A DNA stretch of 64,000 bases from Parastagonospora avenae f. sp. tritici 18332-5. Lineage: Eukaryota; Ascomycota; Dothideomycetes; Pleosporales; Phaeosphaeriaceae. Below, in pieces: positions 11,901 through 24,456 of this stretch (its first letter is position 1; each line of letters opens with the position of its first letter). The translations under genes were made by a program, and so were the position numbers. A model generated the notes under the pieces. It made no database searches and was not told where the DNA came from. It saw only the letters and a program-made list of their open reading frames with translations. Where the stretch lies: the NCBI GenBank assembly GCA_022559985.1, contig JAFJTR010000098.1:41161-105160 (forward strand). Direction: 5' to 3'.

Positions 11901-12781
11901 TTCACGCCTGATATTGTTGAGATACTTCTCAAGATCGGCAACCGTATCAGCAACCTGATCTGGGAGGCACGGCTTGACCCCGCCCAGAAGCCTGGACCGA
12001 TGTCAACGCGAGAGCAGCGTCTGCACTTCATCACGGCCAAGTACTCAGACCGAGCATACGTTTCGCCCATTTCACCCACGATGTCCCATTACAACAATCC
12101 CGAAGACATGTTGTTGGCTTCCGTGAAGAAGAATGACATTGCGAGCGTGTTGTACGCCTTGGCCCTTCGAGCAAGCCCTGACTCGCGTGATCGGTCTCGT
12201 GGCACACATGTTGTTTTCTTAGCACTTGCGGCAGCTGATCCCGCATCACCTTCTGCATCTGCCTCTCCAGCAACCTCTCCAGGACCCGGAGCTCGACCGG
12301 CTACCCCACAGCCTGCTCGAAAGCCGTTTTCAGTGGCTGAGCTGCTCCTTCAAAATGGAGCTGAACTTCCCGCGCTGCCGGCACCCATCCCGCTTACCAC
12401 ATCGGCTCGTTCCTATCTTGACTTCAAGACGGAACAGCGTGCAGGCAAGCGACTTGCACCTGTGGCTCTGCACAACTCTTCTGCAGAGGTGCCTAGTGCC
12501 CTACCCAATATCATGGCCGGCAACGGGAGCACACCTTCAGAGCGGGCTCGCGAGCGCGAAGCTCGACTGCAAAAGCGCGTCTCAGCCAGTGGCAGGTTGG
12601 TGAAGAGTCCAAGCTCCGAAGCATCTGAAGGTAAGCGCGGCTTTTAGTCGTGGCCGGTGCTTACAAACTATGTTATCTAGCATTTTCCTTCCGTGGGCGG
12701 CGTGTAGTGGGATCGTCCGATGGGCGTCAACAGGCTGATGCCGATATTATGTTATTTGGCGTTCAAGCGACACGGAATTGA
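8949..12781 (+). CDS. csx2: BAR-PH-ArfGAP protein (Csx2/centaurin-like), six exons
   Basis: Exons 8949-9012, 9066-9199, 9250-9651, 9701-11217, 11267-12630 and 12681-12781 give about 1193 residues; all introns are about 50 nt. Order of parts: a fungus-specific N-terminal region, a BAR-type helical region (about 230-470, with KTGNMRTRWKKVLKRAESAL and NFELKRFDYSSFM), a PH domain from about 700 (KFWVVLDQGKLSEYTNWK), then an ArfGAP domain from about 869 with the C4 zinc finger (CADCG, CIECSGIHRSLGTHISKVRS) including the arginine finger. It should stimulate GTP hydrolysis on Arf at curved membranes. The last intron (12631-12680) is inferred from GTAAGC, CTTAC and CTAG signals; without it the protein ends early at 12647. 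Confidence 0.88.
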
Positions 12782-13336
12782 TGACAACCTAGACGAGGAT
12801 GGGCGGCTACGATTCGAGATTCATACTTTCCACGACTGCTTTGTTTCTTTATGCTTCGATTCGATGTACCATATTTCCGGGTTTGACAAGAGATGGTGTG
12901 GAGAAGTGCGCCGGCGAATAGTTAGACGGTTGAGTCATGACTGCTTTCATGTGGATATTTGCATGTGTTCCACTCGGCTTCGGCTGTCAGCTACATAGTA
13001 ATGAGTAATGGCAGAACCATGAGGTCTCCCAATCAGTCACTAGAGACATCACCCGTGGACTTTGTTGAGTGTAATCAGTGCCTAATGCAAGACTCAGAGA
13101 CTGACTCTGACTTCGCATGTATGCTTCATCAGAACGTATGATCTACTAAACAAAATGTATCACGTCTCTGTAACGTGACTCACCTGTCGTGGCTGAGCAG
13201 GAAGTGGTTGAGACTCACGCGCGGCACGTGACACCCCACTAGCGCGCGACGAGGGCAGCACGCTGAATTTTGACGCTCTCTCGCGAAAGTTATAGCGAGC
13301 CAGCGACCCCACCAAAGCCACACGACAACCGCAACC
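12782..13336. other. Intergenic, promoter side of eIF3b
   Basis: About 550 bp. No gene seen. Holds the end of the ArfGAP transcript and the eIF3b promoter. Confidence 0.5.
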
Positions 13337-15656
13337 ATGGCGCCATCCTACGAGAACCTGCCGCTCGACGACGACGAATTCGACGAGTCCAACATCGACT
13401 TTACCGACATTGAAGAACAATTCCAAGTGCGTCTTGACGAGGGACTCGATGCCTTTGTGGTCATTGACGGCCTGCCCGTCGTGCCCGAGGACAGCAAGGG
13501 CAAGCTGGTCAAGTTCGTGCTGAGGAAATTAAACACGGTGGGAAAGGTGAAGGATGAGGGTGTGCACATGCCCGTGGGCGACAACGGCAAGACTGAGGGG
13601 TACGTTCAGTGGGAATGTGGGCGGGCAGCGGCCTTGGGGTTGTCAAATGCTCCAGGCTGCTGCTGTCTCTGGTATGCGCACACACTAATACTGCCAAAGA
13701 TATGCCTTCGTCGAGTACAGCGCGCCCGCCGAGGCTGTCGCAGCCGTCAAGCAGCTGCACGGAACGGCACTCGACAAGAAACACACCATGGCCGTGAACA
13801 AGCTCACCGACATCGACCGCTACGGCAAGGAGGGCCGCATCGACGAGGAGTACCACGCACCCGAGATTGCGCCATTCGAGCAGAAGGAGCACTTGAGATG
13901 GTGGCTCGGCGACCCAGATAGTCGCGACCAGATGGCCTTCTACCGCGCCGAAAAGGTGGGCATCTTCTGGAACGAGAAGGAAGAGACGCCCGAGCAGATT
14001 GTCGACCGCGAGAACTGGACCGAGTCCTTCATCCAATGGTCGCCGCGCGGCACATATCTTACATCGATGCACGCGCAGGGTGTGCAGCTGTGGGGTGGCA
14101 AGGCGTGGAGCAGACAGAAGCGATTCGCACATCCCGGCGTCAACCTCGTCGACTACTCACCTGGCGAGAAGTACCTCACTACCTGGTCGCACCGCCCGCT
14201 GCAGGTCGACGAGAACAACCCCGTCCCGTCGCTCTCGCTCGAGGACGACGGCAAGAACTACATCATCTGGGACATCGCCACGGGCAAGCCGCTGCGATCG
14301 TTCCAGACCATCGATGTGCCCGCTGGCACCGATGCCGAGGGCAACCCCGTCAAGAAGAAGATGCAATGGCCGACGTTCAAGTGGTCAGCCGACGACCAGT
14401 ACGTCGCCCGTATGACGCAAGGCTCCTCCATCGCTATCTACGAACTGCCAAGGATGAACCTGCTCGACAAGAGCTCCATCAAGATCGAGGGCGTCATGGA
14501 CTTCGAGTGGGCGCCCGCCAACCCCAAGCGCGACGGCATCAAGACCTACGAGCAGCTCTTCTGCTACTGGACCCCCGAGCTCGGCAGCAACCCCGCAAAG
14601 GTCGGTCTGATGACCGTCCCTACCAAAGAGATTGTCCGAACCCGAAATCTCTTCAACGTCTCAGATGCCAAGCTACACTGGCAGTCAGACGCTGCGTACG
14701 TCTGTGTCAAGGTCGATCGTCATTCCAAGTCCAAGAAGTCTCTTGCTACCAACCTTGAGATCTTCCGCGTTCGCGAGAAGGGCGTTCCCGTCGAAGTCGT
14801 TGACTCGATCAAGGACGCTGTCATCAACTTTGCCTGGGAACCCAAGGGTAACCGCTTTGTCCTCATCACCACTGGCGAGGTCGTCCCCAACGCAGCAGTT
14901 GGACCCAAGACTGCAGTGTCGTTCTTTGCTCCCGAGAAGCTCAAGGGCGGTGCTCCCGGTAACTTCCGCCACATCCGCACCATCGACAAGAAGAACAGCA
15001 ACGCCATCTACTGGTCGCCCAAGGGCCGATTCGTAGTTGTCGCTGCTTTGCAATCACAACAGTCCTTCGAGCTTGACTTCTACGATCTCAGCTTCGAGAA
15101 GCCCAAGGATGAGTCCGAGAAGGGCGACAAGGAGCTCAATGCCAACCTACAGCTCATGGACACGGTCGAGCATTACGGTGTCACCGACATCGAGTGGGAC
15201 CCCACCGGTCGCTACGTCGCTACCGTTGCAAGTGCGTTCCGCCACCGCATGGAGAACGGCTACCACCTGTACGACTTCAAGGGCGCTCTTCTCCGCGAAG
15301 AAAGCATCGAGGGTTTCAAGCAGCTCCTCTGGCGCCCACGCCCACCCACCCTGCTTTCCAAGGAAGAGCAAGCCGAGATCCGCAAGAACCTGCGCAACTA
15401 TTCCAAGGTCTTCGACGAGCACGATCTCGCCAAGAAGAGCTCCGCCAACCGCGCTGTTGTCGAGGCACGTCGCGAAATGCTCCAGGAATGGAAGCAGTGG
15501 CGCGAGGACATCTTGCGCAGGCTCCAGGAGGAAGGTGCGGATCTGGAACTCAGTGCTGCGAAGGGAGAGGCGCCGGGCAAGGCTGAAGACGGTCATTTGG
15601 AGGAGATTGAGGAGATCGTCGAGGAGATCATTGAGGAGACTGAGGAGGTCATGTAG
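13337..15656 (+). CDS. PRT1: Eukaryotic translation initiation factor 3 subunit B
   Basis: Exons 13337-13599 and 13700-15656 give 739 residues, the usual fungal eIF3b length. The intron (GTACGT..AAAG) cuts the N-terminal RRM between KTEG and YAFVEYSAPAEAVAA, the RNP1 strand. Then come the WD40-like beta-propeller repeats (EHLRWWLGD, NWTESFIQWSPRGTYLTSMH, VQLWGG, KNYIIWDIATGKPLRSF, FAWEPKGNRFVLIT, NAIYWSPKGRFVVVAALQ, DIEWDPTGRYVATVAS) and the C-terminal helix that contacts other eIF3 subunits (RKNLRNYSKVFDEHD). The tail is acidic. eIF3b is the scaffold of the eIF3 complex that loads mRNA on the 40S subunit. The start context ACAACCGCAACCATGG is strong. Confidence 0.95.
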
Positions 15657-16614
15657 GGAGGTTTGATGTGCCAGGACGAAGAATGAATGATGCATACATT
15701 TGCCAAACCTATCGGCTCAAGTAATTCAAACGCCGTGGTGATTGGATACGTGTAGTGATGCTGCTCATGAAATGCAGGCTCCCAGACGTTGCCAACAACG
15801 TCCCGGCTGTTCTGTGCTTCCGATCATCCAGCATGCCTCATGCATACTTGGCGAACGGTCCTTAGATCTCCATGCCCTTTCATGACAACTAATCACGTCA
15901 CTTGCAGTACGACAGGGAAGCATTCTTGGCAGGGTTTCCGTTCGCCTAACAACCACTCACGTCCCTTGCAGTACGACTGGGATACGCGATCCATGTAAGA
16001 AAGTCTCCGGGACGACTCGGATACTTCCAAAGCACGAGACGGAGCGAAGGGCATCACGGCCTCCGACTACGCTCCGCTCCGCATCCTCCATAATCACTCC
16101 AAAGCTTAACACAGCCTCGATTCGCGCTGGAAAGCTCGCAATCTTCGCTCGAATAGGAACGCCCCGCATGCCTCAACCGCTTCTCACAAGATGACACGCA
16201 ACGTGGGTGAATGCATGTGAAATATGTCTGCCTAGAATACCGGGCTTTTACCTGTTTAATCTGCTTCTGGCGCCTTCTGTCCAGCAGTGAGATTCCCTCT
16301 GTTTGCGCCAGCGTGCTCGCGATTACTCAGCCGTGTCCTGCGCTGATCCAAGATCTCGGGGCTATCGGACCAAGACTCGTCCGTCCCTGCGCTTCTCTCT
16401 TTCCCTTTGTAATTTCTCACCGACAGCACATCATCTGTTCAACCCTGGGTCTTTCTTACAATTGACGATTTCGAGATCGGAGCGCTGGGGAGAGAAAGGT
16501 CGATATTTCCATTGCAAGAGCGCGGAACTCGACGGATACGGAGAAGTTTACGAGCGGACTAATATTCGCCCGCATCGAGTTCGAGGGCTTTGGGTGTGCT
16601 TGTGGACGACCAAG
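15657..16614. other. Intergenic with one short direct repeat
   Basis: About 960 bp without a gene. It holds a 25-nt direct repeat, CACGTCMCTTGCAGTACGAC-type, at 15894-15918 and 15958-15982 (23 of 25 identical, 64 bp apart). The remainder is 3' flank of eIF3b and the promoter and leader of the next Zn2Cys6 gene. Confidence 0.5.
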
Positions 16615-19249
16615 ATGCCAAAGGACGAGTCGCTGCCGACCCGCAAAAAGATGCGGAAGGGCACGCATAGTTGCTTTGAATGTATGTTGGCCCTATTGCG
16701 ATTACCACCTGCTTGTCGCGTTGCGCTGTCATCATCTCCTTTACTATTCATCATTGCACCATCTCATGCTTGCGCCCTTGATCTTCTTCTCCCTGTAAAA
16801 ATGCCGTCCTAATCAATACAGGCCGCCGTCGCAAGATCAGGTGCATCTTCTCCCCTGACAACTCCGAAGTCTGCACAGAGTGCTTTGCGCGCGGAAGCAG
16901 ATGTATCGACCAGGAACATGCCAATCCGGAGGTCGTTGTCGACCACAGGAAGAATCTCCGGGAACGAGTATCGCGCCTTGAAGCCCTCATTGAGAATTTG
17001 CTTGATGACAAAACTATCAAGTCTGAGAGCCGCAGCCAGAGCATGAGCCAGGCGGATACTTCGTCACCAAAGGCGCCGACGCTGTACAGCAAGGATGCGT
17101 ATCCCCCAACGCCATTGACTTCAGAAGGATCAGCGAATTTCCTGCAGACCAGCCAGCGCGTGCCGTCGAATCGAGGTCACCACGTACCTATCCTGAGTGC
17201 CTTTGAGGATGCTGTAAGTTCACATATTAAGCTCACGTGCGATACCATGCTTACCATGACAGCTCAACGACGCTGAAGATCAAGCCATTGCTCGCGACCC
17301 GACCCGCAAGGCATCACGGCCAAAACCATCAGCTGCTGCGGATGATCGCTACACCATCACCAACCGCCATGAAGAAGATATGGTAATCGGCGAGTCACTG
17401 ATCCAATCGCCCAAGACTGAAAGGGCTAAACAAGCACTTATCGCCATGCTCCCGCCATACGACCAGCTCACCAAACTTCTCAGCACTAACAGTGATTGGT
17501 GGCACACGTGGCGACGCAAGTGTAGCGGTACCTCGGGGCCGAATCAGACGCTACCCCAGTTTGCTGCGCATGCCTTGACGACGGGCAACATTGGCGCTAT
17601 TGGCACGGTCTTGCTGTCTGTTGGTATATGCGCGTCCGGCGAGAGCGGCGATGTCGACAAGTATGTTGAGGTTGTTGACCGGTGGGTGCTCTCGGACGAC
17701 GAGTATGCTGCTACTCTGGAGGGCATGGAGTGTCTTATCCTCAAGGCCAAGTGGTATGCCGATGTCGGTCAGCCGCGTCGAGCGTGGATTGCGTATCGCA
17801 AGGGTTTGATGTACTGTCAACTCATGGTGAGTCAATCTTTTCAGCGGGATTGTTTGTGTTGGCTAATGAAGACAGGGCTTGCACCGCAAGCGCACCTCAT
17901 CTGCTGCTCATGAGAGCATCTGGTGGGCCTTGTACCATGGCGATCGCTTCCTATCACTCCTTCTCGGTCTGCCATATGGTATTAGCGATGCCCATTGCGA
18001 CTTGTCGTTACCTGAACTCGACAACGGCGAGTTCATACATCCGCTCAACGCCATTACCAAGGTTTCCCAACTCGCTGGCCGCGTCATCGACCGCAACCAG
18101 GGGATTGCAGAACAGTCATTTGCGTGGGCCTTGCAGCTGGACCAGGAACTCGAGGATCTGTGGAAACAGCTGGATCCATCATGGATCGACTACTCGGAGC
18201 TCATGTTGGATGCTGAAGGCAACGCCGCGGAACTTAGGGAACGCATCATGGGCCAGATTTGCTTCCACCAGATTCGTGTCTACCTCCATCTGCCATTCAT
18301 GCTCAAGTCCGCGTCCAACCCGCGCTTCACATACTCCCGCACAGCATGTTTGAACGGATCCCGCGAAGTCTTGCGTCTGTATCAGGCTCTCCGTACTGGA
18401 GGCGTACAGCCACTTTACGAGTGCAAAGCTATCGACTTCATCGGCTTCACTGCCGCCGTCCTCATCCAAATCGGTCTGCTCAACTTCGGCAACCTACCCT
18501 CCGCCAGCACGCCCAAAGACATCGAAGAAGACATCCGCCTGATCGAAATCAGCATCGACATCTTCCGGCGCGCGTCGACCGAAAAAGGCGGCAAAGTCGC
18601 CCTGCAATCCGCCTCCGTCCTCGAAAAGATGATGGGCAAATTTAAAGGCGCAAAATCCCACGAAGAATGCACCGGCGATTCAAACTTCGTCATCCCGTAC
18701 TTCGGCACCATCTCTATCAAGCGCGGCGGCCAGGACATTCGCGCGCCTCTCGATCTCCCAGAGATGCCAGCCCGCAGCCCAAGTATACGGAGCACAGGTA
18801 CCGCACCGGGTCTCTACACCCCAACGTCTGAACGCAGCACCGCAAACACCGCAGCATCCGACCTCTTCTCGGGCGCCGCGCCCCTCGCGCCCCTCGCGCT
18901 CCCGTCCAAATCCTCCCTCTCCACAAAATCCGCACCCACATCCTCCTTCGCATTCACCGACCCCTCTCCCTTCGCAACATACAACGGCTTCTACAATTGG
19001 GACAACCTCAACGCCGAAGACACCGCGAACTCGGGAGTTAATCAAGCTCTGGTCAATGACGACAGCATGAACAACTTCCCCCTCCCGACGAATAACTTCA
19101 GCTGGCAGCACATGCCCATGGACATTGATCAGGACTGGAGCTGGTTCTTGAACGACAGCCAGACGCAGGGCGCGGGGGCCGCGGCGCAGAACGAGGTTAA
19201 TGCGAACGCGGATGTTTTTGGGGCACAGGGGTTTACTGGGTTCGGCTGA
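16615..19249 (+). CDS. Zn2Cys6 transcription factor with fungal-specific TF domain
   Basis: Exons 16615-16681, 16822-17213, 17263-17826 and 17876-19249 give 798 residues. The zinc cluster is near the N terminus and is interrupted by intron 1 inside its second cysteine codon: SCFECRRRKIRC, then VCTECFARGSRC. A coiled-coil linker follows (HRKNLRERVSRLEALIENLL). The middle homology region (about 190-520) contains WWHTWRRKCSGTSG, WYADVGQPRRAWIAYRKGLM and SIWWALYHGDRFLSLLLGLP, the last being the hallmark of the fungal-specific TF domain. The tail is Ser/Thr/Ala-rich and ends in Asp, Asn, Trp and Phe-rich sequence that may activate transcription. Targets cannot be told. First of three consecutive regulators. 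Confidence 0.85.
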
Positions 19250-20022
19250 GGGAATGCGAGGGTGGTGTACGATACTGGGAGTGAGGGCATTTGCAAATGG
19301 AAACACACATGGATATGTGATATCCATCTTGGGCGTTTTATTTCTCGGCGCAAGAATTACAAGGCTACCTAGGGATACGATAGATTTCCGGGAACTGCAA
19401 TGGGTTTATGGGTAACTCCGCTTTTGCTTGAGAGCTTAGTGATGGCAATACCATTTGATTCTTTTCTTGTTTTGAACGCAGTGCAGTACAGCGCAGAGCC
19501 GCATTCCATTTTTTTCTCGGGCGCAAGTGAAGCGCATGTCGAATGGCAATACAACACCCCACATATACCCTAGGCTTACTTCGCTGTGGAGCCCAGCGCT
19601 CACCGGCCACGCGCTGACCGGTCGGACCTACCATATGCCTTGGCTGCATCATGCACGTAGGTACGGCGTCCGGACAACGCCGAGCATACCAGATGTAGAA
19701 AATGGTCTTACCCAGCCTCGCAGTGATGTCAGAACAATATGTCCGGTATTTTGAGTATTACAGGCTACGTAGACTACGCTGGGCTATGATTTTTGGTTTA
19801 CATGGTGCGCTGCGCTGCGTTACATGACATTGACATGATCGTGAGAAATAATATGAAGAAGAAGAGGAAGAGGGTATAAACCAGCCCCGCCTTGCAAGAT
19901 AAGAAAAAGTAGAGTAAGAAAATGCCGCGGAATCAAGTCATAAAAGTCGTCTGAAAATCCAAACGTATTTGAGTGTGTCGTGTCGTCAAGTTTTTTTCGT
20001 GAAATGCAAGAAAGCTATGCGC
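19250..20022. other. Convergent intergenic region
   Basis: About 770 bp between the stop codons of two convergent regulator genes. It should contain both 3' UTRs. No gene or repeat seen. Confidence 0.5.
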
Positions 20023-22783
20023 TCATGAGGCATTGGGCAGCCAAAACGACAACAAAAACTCCCCAACCAGGCGCGCGGAGTATTTTGTCTGGTTCGCGTA
20101 CGATATGCTGACGCGTTGCTGTTGGCGGAGATAATCCGCTATGTCATGCGTTAGCATTTATTCCCAAGCTCCAGCAAAAGGAAAGGGGAGGATATGGAGG
20201 ACTTACTATTCTCCTTAACCAACTGCGCAACCTGCCTGACAAACTCCACGCTACTCTTATCCCCAAAGCCCACCTCCTTCTCCCAATCGTGCTCACTGTG
20301 CACCAGCGGGTTGTGTTTGCGATTATACTTCCAGCGGAAAATCTGCTGCACGAAGAGCATGCGCGTGTCGATTTCGCGGCACGCGGCGTCGGCCAGGTCC
20401 TGCGCGTCACGGGTGTCGCTGCCTGCCATCGCGGCCCTGGTGTTCATAACGAGGTGGATGTTTTTCTGCTGGTCTTCCAGCGCCATGCACATGCCCAGCA
20501 CGGCGACGAAGGCGGCCAGCCATTTGTCGCAGCCCTTTGAAGATTTGAAGATTTGCTGGAGCTTGTTGAGAACGGTTGCTTGGATCTGGCGCTGGAGCCG
20601 GGAGAAGAAGTATTTGAGCTGGCGGTTGGTCATGCGGGGAGATGTGAAGTTGTCAGGGTAGGCGGCGCGCCCGGCGTAGCTGTGCATGCGTTGCAGGGTC
20701 GTGTGTTTTCCTTCTTCGGCGATGGTTAGGGCGTGCGACATGATGAATGTGACGACAACGAGGCGGAAAACTTCGCGGAGGAGTTTGGCTTCGTCATCGT
20801 TCTTGGGCTTAACACGCGTCATGAGCTTGAAGAGCTTTTGCAGGAAGTCGTTGTCGTCCTCAAGCCAGCAGAGCTCGCCGAATGCGTCAAGGTGGTTGTC
20901 GACAATGTCCGTGATGTATTTGTCGTACGTCTTCTCTTCGTTGTGGTTGATGTGGACCATGCCTAGAGCTGGGCTCTGCTTCTTGACTGTTACTCTCGTG
21001 TTCGTACGGGGATCGGTGATATATTGGAGCTGAACGAGGAGCTCATTGCCTTTTGGTACAAACTCGTACACCTTGACAGGGATGCGTGGCATGTTGTAGC
21101 CGCCACATGTCATGTAGAGAGTGAACTCGGTGTTGCCCCAGCCATGGACGTACGAGTTGACAAAGTGCTTCAGACTCGAGTCTTCGTGCATCTGGGTGAC
21201 GAGCTCCGGCAAGAAGTATGGCGATAATTCGACAAGCTTGATGCGAATGCAGCCCAAACCGCAGTCGGCATTAGGTCGTTGCGAACGCTTCAGGCAGCGG
21301 GCGCAGATCTCGCCGTCACTGCACTTGTCTCGCTGAAGGACGCAGTGCCAACAAGCCGAGATCTTTCGCATTTCATGTGCGGACTTTGCAACTTCTGGCT
21401 CCAAGTGTGTTCCAAGCGCTCTGCCACCGTTTTTAGCCAATTGATTCTTCAGCGCAGTGGCAGCCGATTCCTGCTCCAGGGCACTCTCGAAAGAGCCATC
21501 CGCAATGTTGTTGGTCGGCATGTAGTTTGCAGTCAGGCCCATGTTGATTGTCGATGGCGGTTGCAGAAATTGCTGTTGCATGGGGAATGGATCGAGCATC
21601 ATTGCTTGGTCCGAATGGAATGAGAACACGCCGTCTGAGCCACCCGGACTAATAGCTGGTGGGCTCAATAGTGGCTGATATGGCGAGTGTGGAAACTGGC
21701 TGATTGACGAGTTGCCGGGTGACGAGGGGAGTTGGTGCTGCTCGGTGATGTAGTTGTCTGTGAACAAGGACGAGTTTGCATCGTAGTTGACGAATCCTTC
21801 TGAATCTGCTGACGGTTCCACTTGAGGCCACTGAGCTTGGGTAGGGCTCATGGTTTGCATATGGGAATGCGGTATGTTGACTTGTGGTCGGTGAGGTATA
21901 CTCTGCTGGTTCATGTTATGTGCTGCAGCCATGTTGAAGAAAGGATCCTGGGGTGGCGCTCTCTGTTCACTCGGTGAGACCAGTTGCGTCGGATCCGTAA
22001 AGTGTTGAGTCCAGGATTCGACATCGTTGTAGTTCTGATAATGCCCATAGTTGACAGGATGAGGATCAGTCGCTGGGTCGAACATGACACCTGCCGTTCG
22101 AGGAATCATCGAAGATCTCGACGGGCCGTGTCCATTCCATGGTTCATGTTGAATAGGCTGCGCGGTGTAATTTGGGGCAAACGCATTCATGTGAGGCTGT
22201 CCTGACTGGAAGTGATTGACATGCTGACTTTGTATATCATACTGTGGCTGGTACTGTTGTGCCTGCAGGCTCTGTTGGAGAGCATTTTGTAAAACTGTGC
22301 ATGTTTAGCCACTTCGAAATGAAAACATTCAAATGACATACCATGGTTACTTATGGTGCCTTGGGGTGTGAAGAACATGTTTGTGTCCAGTGCTGGGATG
22401 GCATTGTGCGAGGCTTGAGTCGACATGTTCACGCCGTTGTGTTGGTAGAAGGTGCGCATATCCTGATCAAGCATCTCCACCTCGAACGACTCGCCGTCAG
22501 GGGTCCTTACAGACGTTGGGGAGTTGGACATGCTACCATCGTCCCAAAGCATCTGATCAGGTGCTGGCTGATCTCGAGGTAGCTCTGGTGGCCGTGAAGG
22601 GTTGCGACTGAGAGGCGGCGTAGCCGTCAAGGGAATTGGCGACAACCCAGTATGGTTAATTAGCGAGTCCGTTGGTGTCTTCTCACGCCCAGTGCCATGT
22701 TGGTTGACGGCGAGCGCGTTCGGGTCGAAGAGAAGCGACGTTTGCTGATAGTACTGGTACTGCTGCTCATCGAACATTGACAT
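20023..22783 (-). CDS. Large regulator with cysteine-cluster DNA-binding motif, three exons
   Basis: Exons 22783-22342, 22294-20207 and 20138-20023 give 881 residues. The first exon starts MSMFDEQQYQYYQQTSLLFD; the N-terminal 350 residues are Gln/Asn/Pro/Ser-rich. At about 415-455 sits a Zn2Cys6-like cluster, ISACWHCVLQRDKCSDGEIC then ARCLKR and DCGLGC, with longer spacing at the end than the Gal4 type. The remainder is a helical region (LVELSPYFLPELVTQM, FRLVVVTFIMSHALTIAEEG). The last exon, found by its GTAAGT donor and CATAG acceptor, encodes DYLRQQQRVSISYANQTKYS and ends in FLLSFWLPNAS. The full-length family is not recognised by name; a DNA-binding role is inferred from the cluster and the low-complexity N terminus. 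Confidence 0.75.
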
Positions 22784-24456
22784 GACGCACAAACACCCGC
22801 TGGGGGCGGCCGAACAGGACTAAGAGTCGTTGGACCCTGTGCGTCCAAAGGTTCGTGAGTGCCTTGCAAAGCGATGTGCCAGGCGCTCGTTCCACCGACT
22901 GGCGCCCGTGGAGTCGCGGAGAAAACCTCGGATTGGCCTCAAGGGGAGCGCGACAACAAACACACAATGCGATGCGGTCTGAGCAGTGTGAGGGACCTCC
23001 ACCAAAGCTCGAGGAAAGAGGCGCAAGAAGAATTCTGTTTCAGAAGCGGCTGAGGTCAGAGGTTCAGATGGCGGGTACTGATGCAGCTACGGAGCACATC
23101 TCACGCCTGCCCCGCGACGACCGGTGAAGAGGGCGCCCAGAAATGTAACTATTGGCCTAGCTGCATACGAGTGCACAGCGTCTGGAGCACACCAACCCGA
23201 ACTGATGCTGGTGCTGCAGATTACCGATTGTTTGACATCGGATGCAGCACGAAGTCGACTGTCGCAGGGCCTCTGAGCACAGCCGGCCGCATTCTGTGCC
23301 TCTCTTTGCGATGGTGTCTTCCAGGATGCTGGTGTGCATCGATGCCTCAGGCTTGTCGGGGCATCGCGACACATGCACTGCGCCCCGGTCGCTAAGCTGG
23401 GCTCATCAACAGCGGCCTCTGGTGAGACGAATCGAAAGTCGCACACTCGGTGACAAATGGAGAGGATACCACAAGTTGGTGTTTGATGCGGCTCTGCTGC
23501 ATTGACCGGTTGGAAGTCATTGACAGCGCATCCATCGCTCGCAGGGGGGAGCGGCAATTCCTGGAGCGCTCGCGCCAATCGTTTGCTACAATGATGCGCA
23601 TCATGCGTGTGTTTCCCCTCTGTCAAATCGCTTCGGGAGCTGGCATGACGGAGGCAAGATTGGCTACACGTCTTCTCGTGAAGAGTGCCAGCGCACGACT
23701 GCGGCGATGCGGGAGATCAGGCGGTTGGCGCGGGGGTGGGCTTACCTCCAGGCCGCCTCCGACCCTGGGGAGTCTCCGAGGAAAACACGGCCAAGCCACA
23801 ATGGTACTCCTGGTCTGCAGCCGTAGGTGGTAGTTGGAGGCGCATAGTCGTATCAGGTGGCAAGGTAACGTAAAGGTAGTTTGTGTAGTTGACCATGTGC
23901 GGCAGGCAGCCTCTTGAAGAGTACTAGGCCGTTGACCGCAACTTACGCTTCTGCCTTGCGAGACGCCCAACTGGGACAGCGCACGTTATTCGCCAGCCAT
24001 AGCCAGCACTGAGCATGCTAGATCCGGCCTTCCATGCGTTATTACCGGGTGACGGGAGACGAAGGTCTACTCTTTCTGGTAGTCTCGACTGCTATTGCCA
24101 CAGTCCAAGATGCTAAACCTGCATCATTCTGTCGCAAGGCTCGCATGGGTTCATCAAGTCGTAATTCGAGGATGTCTCTGAATAGGATCCTGAAACCTAG
24201 AGTATTGCAGCAGCTCGTTCTTATCTTTCGATGCTACTGGGCCAGTGCGCCAAGGCTGATTCGCTGCGCGCGGAGTGGACTTTGGTTCTACAACGGAGCT
24301 CGTATTTTCGCTACACCAAATATGGACGAAGTTCACTCCGTCCAAAAACTCCGATTTCTGAAGAGCTCCGAGAGCAGAAACAGCTCACGATAGCAAAATT
24401 AATGCTCGACTCACAATCACACCACCAGCTGTATTGAATTGCAAGCTTCGGATACC
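22784..24456. other. Long divergent intergenic region between two regulator genes
   Basis: 1.67 kb separating divergent start codons at 22783 and 24457. Several medium-length open frames on both strands lack ATG starts, splice logic or motifs. Best read as two promoters and leaders. Confidence 0.5.

Noticed and set aside
23087..23626. Minus-strand open frame of 179 codons in the divergent intergenic region
   Set aside because: No ATG start, no splice logic and no motif; it is best explained by GC-rich promoter sequence.
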